This document shows positions 32,322 through 41,064 of a DNA stretch of 50,241 bases, piece after piece. The number at the start of each line of letters is the position of its first letter. Position 1 is the first letter of the stretch. The position numbers and the translations under genes were made by a program. The DNA comes from CAVTWJ01 sp964525605 (lineage in GTDB: Bacteria; Oederibacteriota; Muellerivitia; Muellerivitales; Muellerivitaceae). The stretch covers positions 1 through 50,241 of the forward strand of contig CAZGKT010000022.1 in the NCBI GenBank assembly GCA_964525605.1, read 5' to 3'. A model generated the notes under the pieces. It did not search any database. It was not told where the DNA came from and saw nothing but the letters and a program-made list of their open reading frames with translations.

Positions 32322-34043
32322 TCAACCCGCGCCCGGCGCGGGATCGGTTTGTAATAAATAATCTCTGCCCTGTACCGCTGGGTTTCCGTATTCGTGGGGC
32401 CCGTTAATGACAACCGGAAGATCGGCTCCAAAATTCGCGTGCGGTGGGGGAGACGGCACCGTCCATTCCAGGGTGGCGGCTTGCCAGGGGTTGTCCTCCG
32501 CCTTCTTGCCAAAAAACATGCTGAAAAAGAAATTAAAAATAAATAACACCTGAGCCGTTCCAAGCACCATGACGCCGTAAGTGATGATCTGGTTCAAGGG
32601 CTGGAGCGGTTTAAAGACCTCGTAGGCATAAGGGTCGGCCACCCGGCGCATGAGCCCCGCCATACCCACCCGAAACATCACTAAGAAAACCACGTTCACC
32701 GAGCAAAAGGTGATCCAGAAATGGATCTTGCCAAGGGTTTCGTTCATCATCCGACCGAACATTTTGGGGAACCAAAAATAGATCGCACAGAATGATCCCA
32801 GGAAGACCGACATGGCCATGGTGTAGTGGAAATGCGCCACCACGAAATAGGTGCCATGGAAATAAATATCCATGGTTCGGGACGCCAAAAGAATACCTGT
32901 CAGCCCACCAATGGCGAACACAAAGATGACCCCGATGGCGAAAAGCATAGGGGTCGTGAATTTCAGATTTCCACGCCAAAGAGTGGCAAGCCAGTTGAAA
33001 AAGAAGATCGAGGACGGGATGGAAATCAGCATGGTGAGGGACTGGAAAGCCTTGCCCATCGCCGGGCTCATGCCCGATATAAACATATGATGGCCCCAGA
33101 CCACCGTGCTCAGACAAGTAATGACAAACATGGAAAGGGCTGTTAATCGGTACCCAAAGGCGGGCTTGCGCGAAAATACTGAAAGGACATCCGATACCAC
33201 CCCCCAGATCGGGAGAATGAGAATGTAAACCTCAGGATGGCCAAAGGCCCAAAAGATATGTTGGTACAAGAGGGGTTGGCCTGCCTGGGCGGGGTTGATG
33301 GCAACACCGGTAAAAAAATGAGTGCCGAAGGTACGGTCGAACAAAAGCATGATCAAGCCCACTGCGATGACGGGCACGAAAGCCAGGTTGAGCACAGCCG
33401 TCAGGAAAAGACCCCAAACCGTCAAAGGCAGTTTCCAGATTGTCATTCCTTTGGCCCTTAAATTAATGCAGGTGGTGACGTAATTGATCCCGCCCATGAT
33501 GGAAGAGGTCCCGAGAATGGCGACCGCCAGGGCCCATAAGCTTTCCCCGGCTCCGGGAGTATAGGTAGCGGAACTTAAGGGAGGGTAACCCGTCCATCCA
33601 GCCGAGGCTGTCTGTTCACCGAAATAGGACATCAGCAGCAAAGTTCCCGCGATAGGCATTAGCCAGAAGGAAAGCATATTGAGAACAGGAAAGGCCATGT
33701 CCCTCGCTCCAATCTGGAGGGGAATCAGGTAATTGCCAAGCGCTCCGATGGCGATCGGGGTGATCGCGAAAAAAATCATGATCGTTCCATGAAGAGTGAT
33801 GAGAGTCGTGTAGATTTCAGGCGTGGCAGCCCCACCCGAATTAGGGAAAAGCAGAGGCCCGAAAAGAGGAGCGGGAGTCCATGGATTGGCAACCTGCCAG
33901 CGGATCAGGTAAGCCATGATTCCGCCGATAAGAAGAAAAAACAAACCGTAAAACAGGAACTGGCGTCCAATGACTTTATGATCCAGCGAGAATACGTATT
34001 TGGTCCAAAAAGAGTTTGGCTCGTGGTGCGCGTGTTCGCTCAT
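32322..34043 (-). CDS. ctaD: cytochrome c oxidase subunit I
   Basis: Subunit I of a haem-copper oxidase, about 573 residues with twelve helices. Haem ligands are the His of TLHGTIMIFF and of the FHYTM region. CuB ligands are in FGHPEVYILILP (with the cross-linked Tyr) and VWGHHMFISGM. The Glu in GHPEVY marks the A1 type with a complete D-channel exit. The Tyr-His motif HPEVY and the absence of NorB-type Glu residues argue against an NO reductase. I chose the ATG at 34043 (MSEHAHHEPN) because GGAGGAGAG lies eight bases upstream. It follows subunit II by three bases. Confidence 0.95.
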   Translation of the reverse strand: MSEHAHHEPNSFWTKYVFSLDHKVIGRQFLFYGLFFLLIGGIMAYLIRWQVANPWTPAPLFGPLLFPNSGGAATPEIYTTLITLHGTIMIFFAITPIAIGALGNYLIPLQIGARDMAFPVLNMLSFWLMPIAGTLLLMSYFGEQTASAGWTGYPPLSSATYTPGAGESLWALAVAILGTSSIMGGINYVTTCINLRAKGMTIWKLPLTVWGLFLTAVLNLAFVPVIAVGLIMLLFDRTFGTHFFTGVAINPAQAGQPLLYQHIFWAFGHPEVYILILPIWGVVSDVLSVFSRKPAFGYRLTALSMFVITCLSTVVWGHHMFISGMSPAMGKAFQSLTMLISIPSSIFFFNWLATLWRGNLKFTTPMLFAIGVIFVFAIGGLTGILLASRTMDIYFHGTYFVVAHFHYTMAMSVFLGSFCAIYFWFPKMFGRMMNETLGKIHFWITFCSVNVVFLVMFRVGMAGLMRRVADPYAYEVFKPLQPLNQIITYGVMVLGTAQVLFIFNFFFSMFFGKKAEDNPWQAATLEWTVPSPPPHANFGADLPVVINGPHEYGNPAVQGRDYLLQTDPAPGAG

Positions 34044-34045
34044 AT

Positions 34046-34837
34046 TTATCTCTCCTCCCAGCCCCAGCCCCAATTGTTAGCGGGGTCCGGGTCGCGGTCT
34101 TTGGCAGAATCAGCCAGAAACTTCTCAAAATCCACTTCATCTTCGACTGTTAAATAACCTTTCATCCTGTAATGGCCCAGGCCACAAAGTTCGGAACAGG
34201 CCAGGGTGTATTGACCTTTTTCCTTGGCTTCAAAGGCCACCTGAGTGACCAGGCCAGGCATAGCGTCCTGACGAATCCTCAGGTTGGGAAGATAAAAACT
34301 ATGGATCACATCCCCTGAAGTGACCTGCACAAACACCGGCCGGTTCACGGGGATATGGAGCTGGTTCAAGGTAGTGACATCCATAGGGGTTCCAAAGGTT
34401 TTGTTGTCATTAGAATAGCGGACCCGCCATTCGAACTGGCGACCCTGAACTTCCACCCGGAGGCATTGGGCCCGGTCAAATTGTTTGCCGTAGAGTATTT
34501 CGTAATCCTCATTGGATCGATGGATCACGTTCAGGTCAATGACTCCGAAAACCGTGGCGGCCAAAGCGAAAGTAATGATTCTCTCGATTAAACCCGTTCC
34601 ATGCGTATAAAAAGCCTTATGCCCCGGACGAGAACGGTAAAGAATAGGAAACAAGATCAAGGCTACAACTACGATGGCAAAAAAGGACCCAGTCACCCAA
34701 AAGGCGAAAATGACAAGATTGTCGATACGATCACCATCCACCGAAATATTTCGTGGAAACCAGGGCGCGGTATCCGCGAAAACCCGTTGGGTTTGTAAGG
34801 CAAAAAAGATAATAAAAAACCTTGAAAACATGCGCAT
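34046..34837 (-). CDS. ctaC: cytochrome c oxidase subunit II (CuA)
   Basis: The 263-residue protein has an N-terminal signal or first helix, two membrane helices (LVIFAFWVTGSFFAIVVVAL and ITFALAATVFGVIDL) and a periplasmic cupredoxin domain. The CuA ligands are His in DVIHSFYLP and the motif CSELCGLGHYRM (Cys, Glu, Cys, His, Met). No C-terminal haem-binding CXXCH is present, so a separate cytochrome c must donate electrons; none is encoded in the window. The first gene of the oxidase operon, it has GGGGAGGA upstream. I see no palindrome of the CRP/FNR type before it. Confidence 0.94.
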   Translation of the reverse strand: MRMFSRFFIIFFALQTQRVFADTAPWFPRNISVDGDRIDNLVIFAFWVTGSFFAIVVVALILFPILYRSRPGHKAFYTHGTGLIERIITFALAATVFGVIDLNVIHRSNEDYEILYGKQFDRAQCLRVEVQGRQFEWRVRYSNDNKTFGTPMDVTTLNQLHIPVNRPVFVQVTSGDVIHSFYLPNLRIRQDAMPGLVTQVAFEAKEKGQYTLACSELCGLGHYRMKGYLTVEDEVDFEKFLADSAKDRDPDPANNWGWGWEER

Positions 34838-35028
34838 ACGAGAGCATTCCTCCCCAAAAGTTCGCTGTAGATTATAGGCCTAGGTAATGGAATTCAATGC
34901 GTAAAAAATATAATTTCCACGGCAAACATTCATCCATGGGTTCTTTGGTTAAAATTGTGCGTCTCTCATGTGGATTTTTCCCATGGAGAATGTAAAAATT
35001 CGTCACCCGAACCCCTTGAGGAGCTTTG

Positions 35029-36075
35029 ATGAAATCAGTTACAGCTGAGTTTCCCATGGCCGAAGCCAAAAGAATTTGTCAGAATTTATTTGAGGCCAAT
35101 CCATGGATTTATTGGAGCGATTTTCTTTTAAACGACTTGATCGGATGGGCTGCCTTTATTCTGGCTGTCAAAACTGAACCTAATTTTTCTATTTTACAGA
35201 TAGCGTCTTTTGTTTTAGCCGGATTGACCCTCTACCGAGCCGTCATTTTCGTTCATGAATTGACCCACTTAAAAAAAGGCACTTTTCGAGTTTTTCACGG
35301 AGTCTGGAATTTGCTTTGCGGGTTCCCCCTGATGGTTCCCTCCCAACTTTACATGGGAATCCATATCGATCATCACAAGCAAAGCTATTATGGGACTCGG
35401 AACGACAAAGAGTACTTTCCCTTCGCGCGTTCCAAACCCTACCGGAGCCTTTTATTTTTATTAAGCATGTTTCTGGCCCCTGGAATTTTTCTGGTCCGCT
35501 TCTCGCTCCTAACACCCCTTTCCTACCTCATTCAGCCTCTCCGCAAACCACTCTGGGAATACGCCTCGTCTTTGGCGGTCGATACGGGGTCCAAGCGCCC
35601 CCCTCCTACGGACCGGGAAAAATACATCTGGTGGATCCAGGAATTCATGACTTTCGCCTATGCCGCAACGGGTTTGACACTCATGGCAATTCACGTTTGG
35701 CCCTGGAAAGTTCTGGCCGTTTGGTATCTAACGGCGGTGTTCATTCTTTTCACCAACGGATTGCGCACCCTGGTCGCCCACTGTTACCGCAATCCGCCGG
35801 ATCGGGAAATGAAATTCACAGAACAGTTTCTCGATTCGATTGACATCCCGGGAAATTTCTTATTAACGCCCCTCTGGGCCCCGGTGGGACTTCGGTTTCA
35901 CGCCACTCATCATTTATTTCCTGGCATGCCCTACCACAGCCTAGGCAAAGCTCATCGGAAACTCTTGAAAGAACTACCGGCAGGAAGTCCGTATCCACTG
36001 GCGATTCGAAAAAGCCTGGTGAGCGCATTGTTTCAGCTTTGGCAAGAATCATCGGATAATCAAAAGAACAACTGA
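35029..36075 (+). CDS. fatty-acid desaturase family protein
   Basis: The 348-residue membrane protein has three His boxes: HELTH, HIDHH and HATHH. This resembles the acyl-lipid desaturase and hydroxylase branch rather than the delta-9 type encoded at 1688-2833. Hydrophobic segments are at about 35-75, 95-110, 140-165 and 205-245. It needs oxygen, fitting its position divergent from the oxidase operon. The ATG at 35029 has GAGGAG upstream; a TTG one codon earlier is less likely. The substrate (acyl chain, carotenoid or other lipid) cannot be told. Confidence 0.85.
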   Translation: MKSVTAEFPMAEAKRICQNLFEANPWIYWSDFLLNDLIGWAAFILAVKTEPNFSILQIASFVLAGLTLYRAVIFVHELTHLKKGTFRVFHGVWNLLCGFPLMVPSQLYMGIHIDHHKQSYYGTRNDKEYFPFARSKPYRSLLFLLSMFLAPGIFLVRFSLLTPLSYLIQPLRKPLWEYASSLAVDTGSKRPPPTDREKYIWWIQEFMTFAYAATGLTLMAIHVWPWKVLAVWYLTAVFILFTNGLRTLVAHCYRNPPDREMKFTEQFLDSIDIPGNFLLTPLWAPVGLRFHATHHLFPGMPYHSLGKAHRKLLKELPAGSPYPLAIRKSLVSALFQLWQESSDNQKNN

Positions 36076-36081
36076 TCTTTT

Positions 36082-36825
36082 TTATTCCCAAATTTTCACA
36101 AGCAACATCAAGCCCACACCCGCGAGTATCGCAACGAACTGGATCAAGGCCCTAAGAGTTTTGACATCCCGATGAAGCTGGGGCACCAGATCGCTCCCCG
36201 CGATGTAGATGAAACTTCCCGCCGTGAGTGGCAGTAGAACCTGTAGAAAACCAGCCACGGACCCGCCCACCCACCAGGCCACGAGGCCCCCGGCTATCGC
36301 GGTCAAGGCTGTCAGAAAGTTCAAAAAGATCGCCCTTTTTTTTGTGAACCCCGACTTCACCAGAATGCCAAAGTTACTGAACTCGTGGGGTATTTCATGC
36401 AGAAGGACCGCCAATGTGGAAGCTAGCCCCAGTTTCATCCCCGCCATGTAGGAAGCCCCGATGAGAAGTCCGTCGATGAAATTATGGGCCATATCCGCCG
36501 TTAGGTTCAAATAGCCATAGGGTTGAATTTCCTCATGTTCGTCCGAGTGCTGGTGACGCCAATGAAGAAAATTTTCCAGCATAAAAAAAAGTAAAATGCC
36601 TCCGATCACCGTCAAGGACGCGGAAAGGGATCGGGAAGGAACCGCCAAAGCTTCCGGCAAGAGATGGAGAAAAGCGTCTCCAAAAAGAGCGCCTACTGCG
36701 AGGGCCACCAGCACAAAAACCAGAGCGTGAAAGGTCTTATGGCTGAGGGACAGAAGCGAAATGCCTATCAGCGAAAGCAAGCTCACCACCGTGACGCTTA
36801 ACAGCATCCAAATAAAAGGCGACAT
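36082..36825 (-). CDS. ZIP-family metal transporter
   Basis: The 247-residue protein has eight predicted helices and the ZIP hallmarks HNFIDGLLIGAS in helix 4 and HEIPHEFSNFGIL in helix 5, which form the binuclear metal site. A His-rich loop (HWRHQHSDEHEE) lies between helices 3 and 4. It imports Zn2+, Fe2+ or Mn2+ into the cytoplasm. It converges with the desaturase gene (6 bases between stops) and follows the phosphoribosyltransferase gene on the same strand. Confidence 0.92.
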   Translation of the reverse strand: MSPFIWMLLSVTVVSLLSLIGISLLSLSHKTFHALVFVLVALAVGALFGDAFLHLLPEALAVPSRSLSASLTVIGGILLFFMLENFLHWRHQHSDEHEEIQPYGYLNLTADMAHNFIDGLLIGASYMAGMKLGLASTLAVLLHEIPHEFSNFGILVKSGFTKKRAIFLNFLTALTAIAGGLVAWWVGGSVAGFLQVLLPLTAGSFIYIAGSDLVPQLHRDVKTLRALIQFVAILAGVGLMLLVKIWE

Positions 36826-36925
36826 TCGACAAACCTCGGGATCCAGATGTTTTTGAAAAATAAATTATAGGGGGGAGAAAGACAATAAAGGAGAGCCCTT
36901 TTAAAATCGGGCGGAACTAGGACTT

Positions 36926-37624
36926 TTACACCGCGAAGGGGGTAGATCTTCCCCTGGAAATGCACGCTTTAGGTTCCTGGGGCTGAAGAAAGAGGGCGGC
37001 CTCTTCTTCTCCGAGTTTTGGATTGATTTCATATATTTCAGCAGGTGTGACCCAGTTTTCTTGATTCCAAAGAAATAAAACTTCCTCGGTTTCCCGCCGC
37101 AAAAGATCAAGGGACGCCGCCGAAACCGCCGGGGCTGAAACCAAAACTTGAGCCGGGTGGGCTCCATCCACCGATTGATAGGCGGCCAGAAGGCTCAGTC
37201 CTGTCTTGGCGGTATCGTCGACCAAAATCACGATTCGGTTTGCCGGCGAAAGCGGGCCCCGATGGGGAGTATATAGCTTGCGACGTTCCTGGAGGCTGTG
37301 GGAGAGTTTGCGGTTTTCTTCCTCCCAAAAATGAGGCGGGACCCACATTTGAGAACAACCCGGCGCGAGGGTGAAGGTTCCTCCCTCCACCAAGGCCCCC
37401 ATGGCAAAATTCGGGTTTTCGGGGGAGGTCATTTTTTCCACCAGTAAAACGTCTGCTTCTCCCTTGAGGTAACGTGCGATAAGGCAAGCCATGGGCACTG
37501 CTCCCGGAGATAAGCCCAGGACCAGGGGGTTCAGGCCGCGAAAATGAAAAAGTTTCTCGCAAAGCATCCGGGAAGCCTGGTCCCGGTCATGAAAGGGAAA
37601 CTTGGATTTTAGTTGAATTCTCAT
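36926..37624 (-). CDS. phosphoribosyltransferase-domain protein
   Basis: The 232-residue protein has a type I phosphoribosyltransferase fold. The PRPP-binding loop is VILVDDTAKTG (DD-x3-TG). The first strand and helix read LVLGLSPGAVPMACLIARYL, and NFAMGALVEGGTF follows. These fit the family that includes mycobacterial Rv0571c, which I recall as a member of the hypoxia/NO dormancy regulon. The base substrate is unknown. A palindrome at 37778-37795 lies about 155 bases upstream. It may be co-transcribed with the ZIP gene about 100 bases downstream. Confidence 0.8.
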   Translation of the reverse strand: MRIQLKSKFPFHDRDQASRMLCEKLFHFRGLNPLVLGLSPGAVPMACLIARYLKGEADVLLVEKMTSPENPNFAMGALVEGGTFTLAPGCSQMWVPPHFWEEENRKLSHSLQERRKLYTPHRGPLSPANRIVILVDDTAKTGLSLLAAYQSVDGAHPAQVLVSAPAVSAASLDLLRRETEEVLFLWNQENWVTPAEIYEINPKLGEEEAALFLQPQEPKACISRGRSTPFAV

Positions 37625-37777
37625 GCTTCCTCAGATCCTGGTGGACGTGAAAAGTCCTGACGAACCGCCCTGGTCAATCAAACCTCTTCTTGAGTGGAAA
37701 GGGCCGTACCTTTTTAGGCGCTCGAAATGCATCAACGATCAGATGTTAGGGATTATGGATAGAAATAACAGGGATCG

Positions 37778-37795
37778 GCATGACCCCTGTCATAA
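37778..37795. promoter_or_regulatory. CRP/FNR-type palindrome, ATGAC-N4-GTCAT
   Basis: GCATGACCCCTGTCATAA contains ATGAC-CCCT-GTCAT at 37780-37793. It lies in the 217-base spacer before the minus-strand phosphoribosyltransferase gene and after the stop of the nitronate-monooxygenase-like gene. Confidence 0.68.
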
Positions 37796-37841
37796 TTTGG
37801 CCTATTCTTCAACGTCCTCATCAGATGCCAACCAATCAAAC

Positions 37842-39281
37842 TTACGCCATGACCGCTCCTACCCGGGAACCTACGAGGTATTCGACGACTTCCTGGGCAG
37901 AATAGGATTCCTTGCCACCCTTGAGGAAATTCAAGATCTTTGGAATATCATCTCCTGAAGTCACCAGGGGTTTTTCGGTTGAACCATCCGGACGGGTTTG
38001 GCTTAGGCCGATATTGGCCATTAACCCGTTGCAAAGACATTTCCGCCCTTCGGTCTCCGATTTTTCCCCGAGTTTCTGTAAATAAGTGTTTTCCGGCTCG
38101 CTGGCACAGCGAGATCCCGTAGTCCCATCCTTGCGGCGGTAAAGACTGCGCAGGTAGCCCAAATCGCAAATTCGTTTCCGGCTCAGGTAATCGCTCTCTT
38201 GCGAATTCGTTCCCGGGATCGTCACGACCTTGAAAGGGAATCCCGTGGGAGAGGCCTTGGGATCGGTGAAGACGCGAACCCATCCGGCCCGCAAACCCTT
38301 GATGACTTTTTTCTTGATCCAATCCGCCAAGCCCGACTCTTCACAATAGGCAAACACGGTTCCCACCTGCAGGCCGGCAGCCCCGGCATTTAAGGCTTCT
38401 TTGAGTTTGGCCGGGTCCGCTTGGGATCCCGCCAGCCAAAAGGGAAGCCCGAGGGCCTTGATCTTTTGAAGGTCCACCTCATCCTTTACCCCGTAAACCG
38501 GCTCCCCTTCCGAACTCAATTGGAGAGGTCCCCGGGGCGGAGCGTTATGCCCCCCGGCGGTGGGACCTTCCACCACGAAACCATCCACCTTCCCTGTAGA
38601 TTTTTTCGCGAGGGTAAGGGCCAGCACATCCGATGCGATAATGGCGAGGAATCGGGGGCGTTTCAGGACGGGGCCCGGGTCGGGCAGGACGTCTTTGGGT
38701 TGAAAGGTGACTTGGCAATCTTCCTGCGCCTGGGCTCCATGCACATGAATCTTCATGGAAGCTTCACCATGCTGGGACAGAACATCAAGGATTGCCGGGA
38801 TCGCCCGGGGAATTCCCGCGCCCACGAGCACGTAATCCACACCCGCCAACAGGGCCCCATAAAGGCATGAAAGAAGGGGCAAATGAATTTTTTCGAGGTA
38901 ATTGATCCCTACCCGGCCGGAATGCCCTTCCTTGGCCAAATAAACCTCAGCGAAATTGGCCGCGACATTCAGTTCCAACAGGGCCTTGCAAGTGGTTAGC
39001 GTGAAAGAGGGAATGGGTCGGAATGGTTCCGCCTCCTTTTTTCCTCCTGGAATGTAATAACGCTCAAGAATCCTTTGAGCCACACCGGCATTCGGAAAGG
39101 CCGCTAAGGCCCGGCGCATGGAGCCGTCCAGGTCCCCGATTTGAAGCCTGCGGGCCATGATCGAGTCCAACGCGGTACCGGAAACCACGCCCATTTGACC
39201 GGTTTGGGATACGGCCCGGGCGAGTGTCCAATTGGAAACTCCCGCGCCCATCCCTCCTTGAATAATTAACGGTTCAGTCAT
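37842..39281 (-). CDS. nitronate monooxygenase-like flavoprotein
   Basis: The 479-residue protein has the FMN-binding TIM barrel of the 2-nitropropane dioxygenase/enoyl reductase family (IIQGGMGAGVSNWTLARAVS, GFVVEGPTAGGHNAPPRG, PFWLAGSQADPAKLKEAL, AGAAGLQVGTVFA). The usual bacterial enzyme is about 320-370 residues. This one has an additional C-terminal part with four cysteines (RICDLGYL, GSRCASEP, RKCLCNGL), which may bind zinc or a cluster. It is nearest the PfaD-like long form. It could detoxify nitroalkanes or act in lipid synthesis. It lies downstream of the Ric-DUF2249 pair on the same strand. Confidence 0.8.
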   Translation of the reverse strand: MTEPLIIQGGMGAGVSNWTLARAVSQTGQMGVVSGTALDSIMARRLQIGDLDGSMRRALAAFPNAGVAQRILERYYIPGGKKEAEPFRPIPSFTLTTCKALLELNVAANFAEVYLAKEGHSGRVGINYLEKIHLPLLSCLYGALLAGVDYVLVGAGIPRAIPAILDVLSQHGEASMKIHVHGAQAQEDCQVTFQPKDVLPDPGPVLKRPRFLAIIASDVLALTLAKKSTGKVDGFVVEGPTAGGHNAPPRGPLQLSSEGEPVYGVKDEVDLQKIKALGLPFWLAGSQADPAKLKEALNAGAAGLQVGTVFAYCEESGLADWIKKKVIKGLRAGWVRVFTDPKASPTGFPFKVVTIPGTNSQESDYLSRKRICDLGYLRSLYRRKDGTTGSRCASEPENTYLQKLGEKSETEGRKCLCNGLMANIGLSQTRPDGSTEKPLVTSGDDIPKILNFLKGGKESYSAQEVVEYLVGSRVGAVMA

Positions 39282-39359
39282 TCCAATCTCCCCTCGTCAT
39301 GGTTCATGGATCCCCGGCCAGTCCAAGGCCCCTGAAAATTCACGCCGGCCGGGGCCGGT

Positions 39360-40124
39360 TTAATTTTTCTTTTTCCATACTTGAAGGACGTACGACGTCC
39401 CTTCGAATTCATTCCAAACCACCTCAAACCCATGGGCCCCCATTTTTTCAGCCAGACTGTCCGGGCGGTTCGGATAAAGCACCTTCATCACGCCACCCTC
39501 GGAAATCGAGGGAAGAGATTCTAACACTTTCAACAGCGGGAGGGGCGATTCAAGCCCTCTCACGTCCAATTCAAGCACCAAGGGCCCGGGAATGATATCC
39601 CTTCCCCTTCGAAAATAAGCGTTCCATATACCATGCTTTATCTCAGAAAAACCTTCGAAGCCTAATCGATCGAGAGCCCGAATAAAGGTCTCGGGTGGAA
39701 CATCCAGCAGCAAATGCAGATATTGCCCGGGTTTGAGTTCCGTCGTCGAACGCACCACCGTTTGTAACGGATCCAATCCCTTCGACGTTAGAGGCCGGAT
39801 GTCCAAAAAGAGCCCACAAGACGGACTCAAGGAATCCACCCAGGCAGGTCGGAAATCAGGGACTATCTTATCCGTTTTCGACAATTCCCCCAACCCATGT
39901 GCTACTCGAATGAGACGAATTTTCCAAACGGGAGGCCCTGTTTCCAGGTTTTCCCACAAGAAAAGACCGGATTTCTCCTTTAAAAAGAGAATCTGAAGAG
40001 GTTCCGAATCCATTCCCAGAAGGATTTCAAGTGCCTGTCCATCTTTCAATAGGTCAAAAGCGGAAAGGATTTTTAGGTTTCCGGCGCAGGGCATTTCCCT
40101 CAGATCTAACTGGGTTGTGATCAT
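39360..40124 (-). CDS. three-domain DUF2249 (TusA-like) protein
   Basis: The protein (about 254 residues) has three successive TusA/DUF2249-like modules. Each starts with a beta strand of the LDLRxM type and a GL/PLLKV helix: TQLDLREMPCAGNLKILSAF, FLDIRPLTSKGLDPLQTV and LELDVRGLESPLPLLKVL. Only the first has the TusA-type Cys-Pro-like cysteine (MPCAG). DUF2249 proteins recur beside hemerythrin and Ric genes in denitrifiers and NO-stressed bacteria. The gene follows ric by about 50 bases and is probably in its operon, controlled by the palindrome at 40998-41015. I prefer the ATG at 40124 with GAGGACGAGG upstream over a GTG at 40169 that lacks one. Confidence 0.75.
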   Translation of the reverse strand: MITTQLDLREMPCAGNLKILSAFDLLKDGQALEILLGMDSEPLQILFLKEKSGLFLWENLETGPPVWKIRLIRVAHGLGELSKTDKIVPDFRPAWVDSLSPSCGLFLDIRPLTSKGLDPLQTVVRSTTELKPGQYLHLLLDVPPETFIRALDRLGFEGFSEIKHGIWNAYFRRGRDIIPGPLVLELDVRGLESPLPLLKVLESLPSISEGGVMKVLYPNRPDSLAEKMGAHGFEVVWNEFEGTSYVLQVWKKKN

Positions 40125-40174
40125 CCTCGTCCTCGAAAAATGCCTACCCCTTAAAACTTCTGGTATCACACGGC

Positions 40175-40909
40175 CTAGACCAAGAGTCCCATATCCTGAA
40201 GCCGGTAAAAAAGAATGTTATTCTCCAGGTGGATGTGCTGGTGCAGGTCCTCTTCTAATACTTTTAACCCCTGATAAAAGGTCCGGTACGAAACGCAGGC
40301 ATCCACCGGGGTGGTATATTCACGGGTCAAGCGGTGGATTTCCAGCCACTCTTCGCCGGTCATTCCATGTTCCCAGATCAATATGTTTACTGGGTTCTCC
40401 TGAAAAACTTCTTGAGAGAAGGCCTCCTCCAAAGGTTTCTTATTTTGCTTCAAATTCCATAACCGCCGGAGGTAAGGAAATACCACTTCTTCTTCCCTAA
40501 CCATATGACTTTCCAATTCGTCAGCCATTGTGATTAAAAGGTTGTTCAGACGGATCAATTCGGGATAACGGGTTCCATGCTCCCGTGATACCTTGTCTGA
40601 AAGTTTCAAAAGTCTCTTGAGCTGTATCCGAGTAAATTCGTGATGATTTGCCAGGATATGGTCAATCAATTCAGGAATGCTTTTCTTGACCCAGGGGGTG
40701 GGGGCGTCTGGATTAGTGGGAGTGCGACTTATCATTCGTCCGAGTGAATCCAAGACCCTTTCAACCGGAATACCGGCCGAATCACAGGCCTCTTTTAAGG
40801 AACGTTGGCCGTTGCAACAATAATCGATCCGGAGATTCTCGAATAAAGGAATGGAGGATTGAATTTGGGAGGCGATCTCCCTCATTGGCCGGTCAGAACT
40901 GATTTTCAT
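40175..40909 (-). CDS. ric: iron-sulphur cluster repair protein Ric (ScdA/YtfE family)
   Basis: The 244-residue di-iron protein repairs iron-sulphur clusters damaged by NO or oxidants. The N-terminal ScdA domain has the motif DYCCNGQRSLKEAC. The hemerythrin domain supplies His ligands in DHILANHHEFTR, LESHMVREEEVVFPYL, WEHGMTGEEW and LHQHIHLENNILFYR. Length matches YtfE (about 220) and ScdA. A CRP/FNR-type palindrome lies 91 bases upstream. The DUF2249 gene follows in the same direction. Confidence 0.95.
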   Translation of the reverse strand: MKISSDRPMREIASQIQSSIPLFENLRIDYCCNGQRSLKEACDSAGIPVERVLDSLGRMISRTPTNPDAPTPWVKKSIPELIDHILANHHEFTRIQLKRLLKLSDKVSREHGTRYPELIRLNNLLITMADELESHMVREEEVVFPYLRRLWNLKQNKKPLEEAFSQEVFQENPVNILIWEHGMTGEEWLEIHRLTREYTTPVDACVSYRTFYQGLKVLEEDLHQHIHLENNILFYRLQDMGLLV

Positions 40910-40997
40910 GATTTCTTCCCGTCAGGTTTGGCCCGCATATTTCAAACAGATTTAGATTCATTTGGATGCTCAGGTTAGGGGGGAAACCGCTGACCTT

Positions 40998-41015
40998 TCA
41001 TGACTTAAGTCATAA
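40998..41015. promoter_or_regulatory. CRP/FNR-type palindrome, ATGAC-TTAA-GTCAT
   Basis: TCATGACTTAAGTCATAA contains the fully symmetric ATGACTTAAGTCAT at 41000-41013, about 91 bases before ric. Position and palindrome suit control of the ric operon by a dimeric CRP/FNR-family protein. Confidence 0.76.
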
Positions 41016-41064
41016 CCGGGCCATTTCAGGGGTAACCAGGGTGTTTCGAGATATGAATTAAAAT

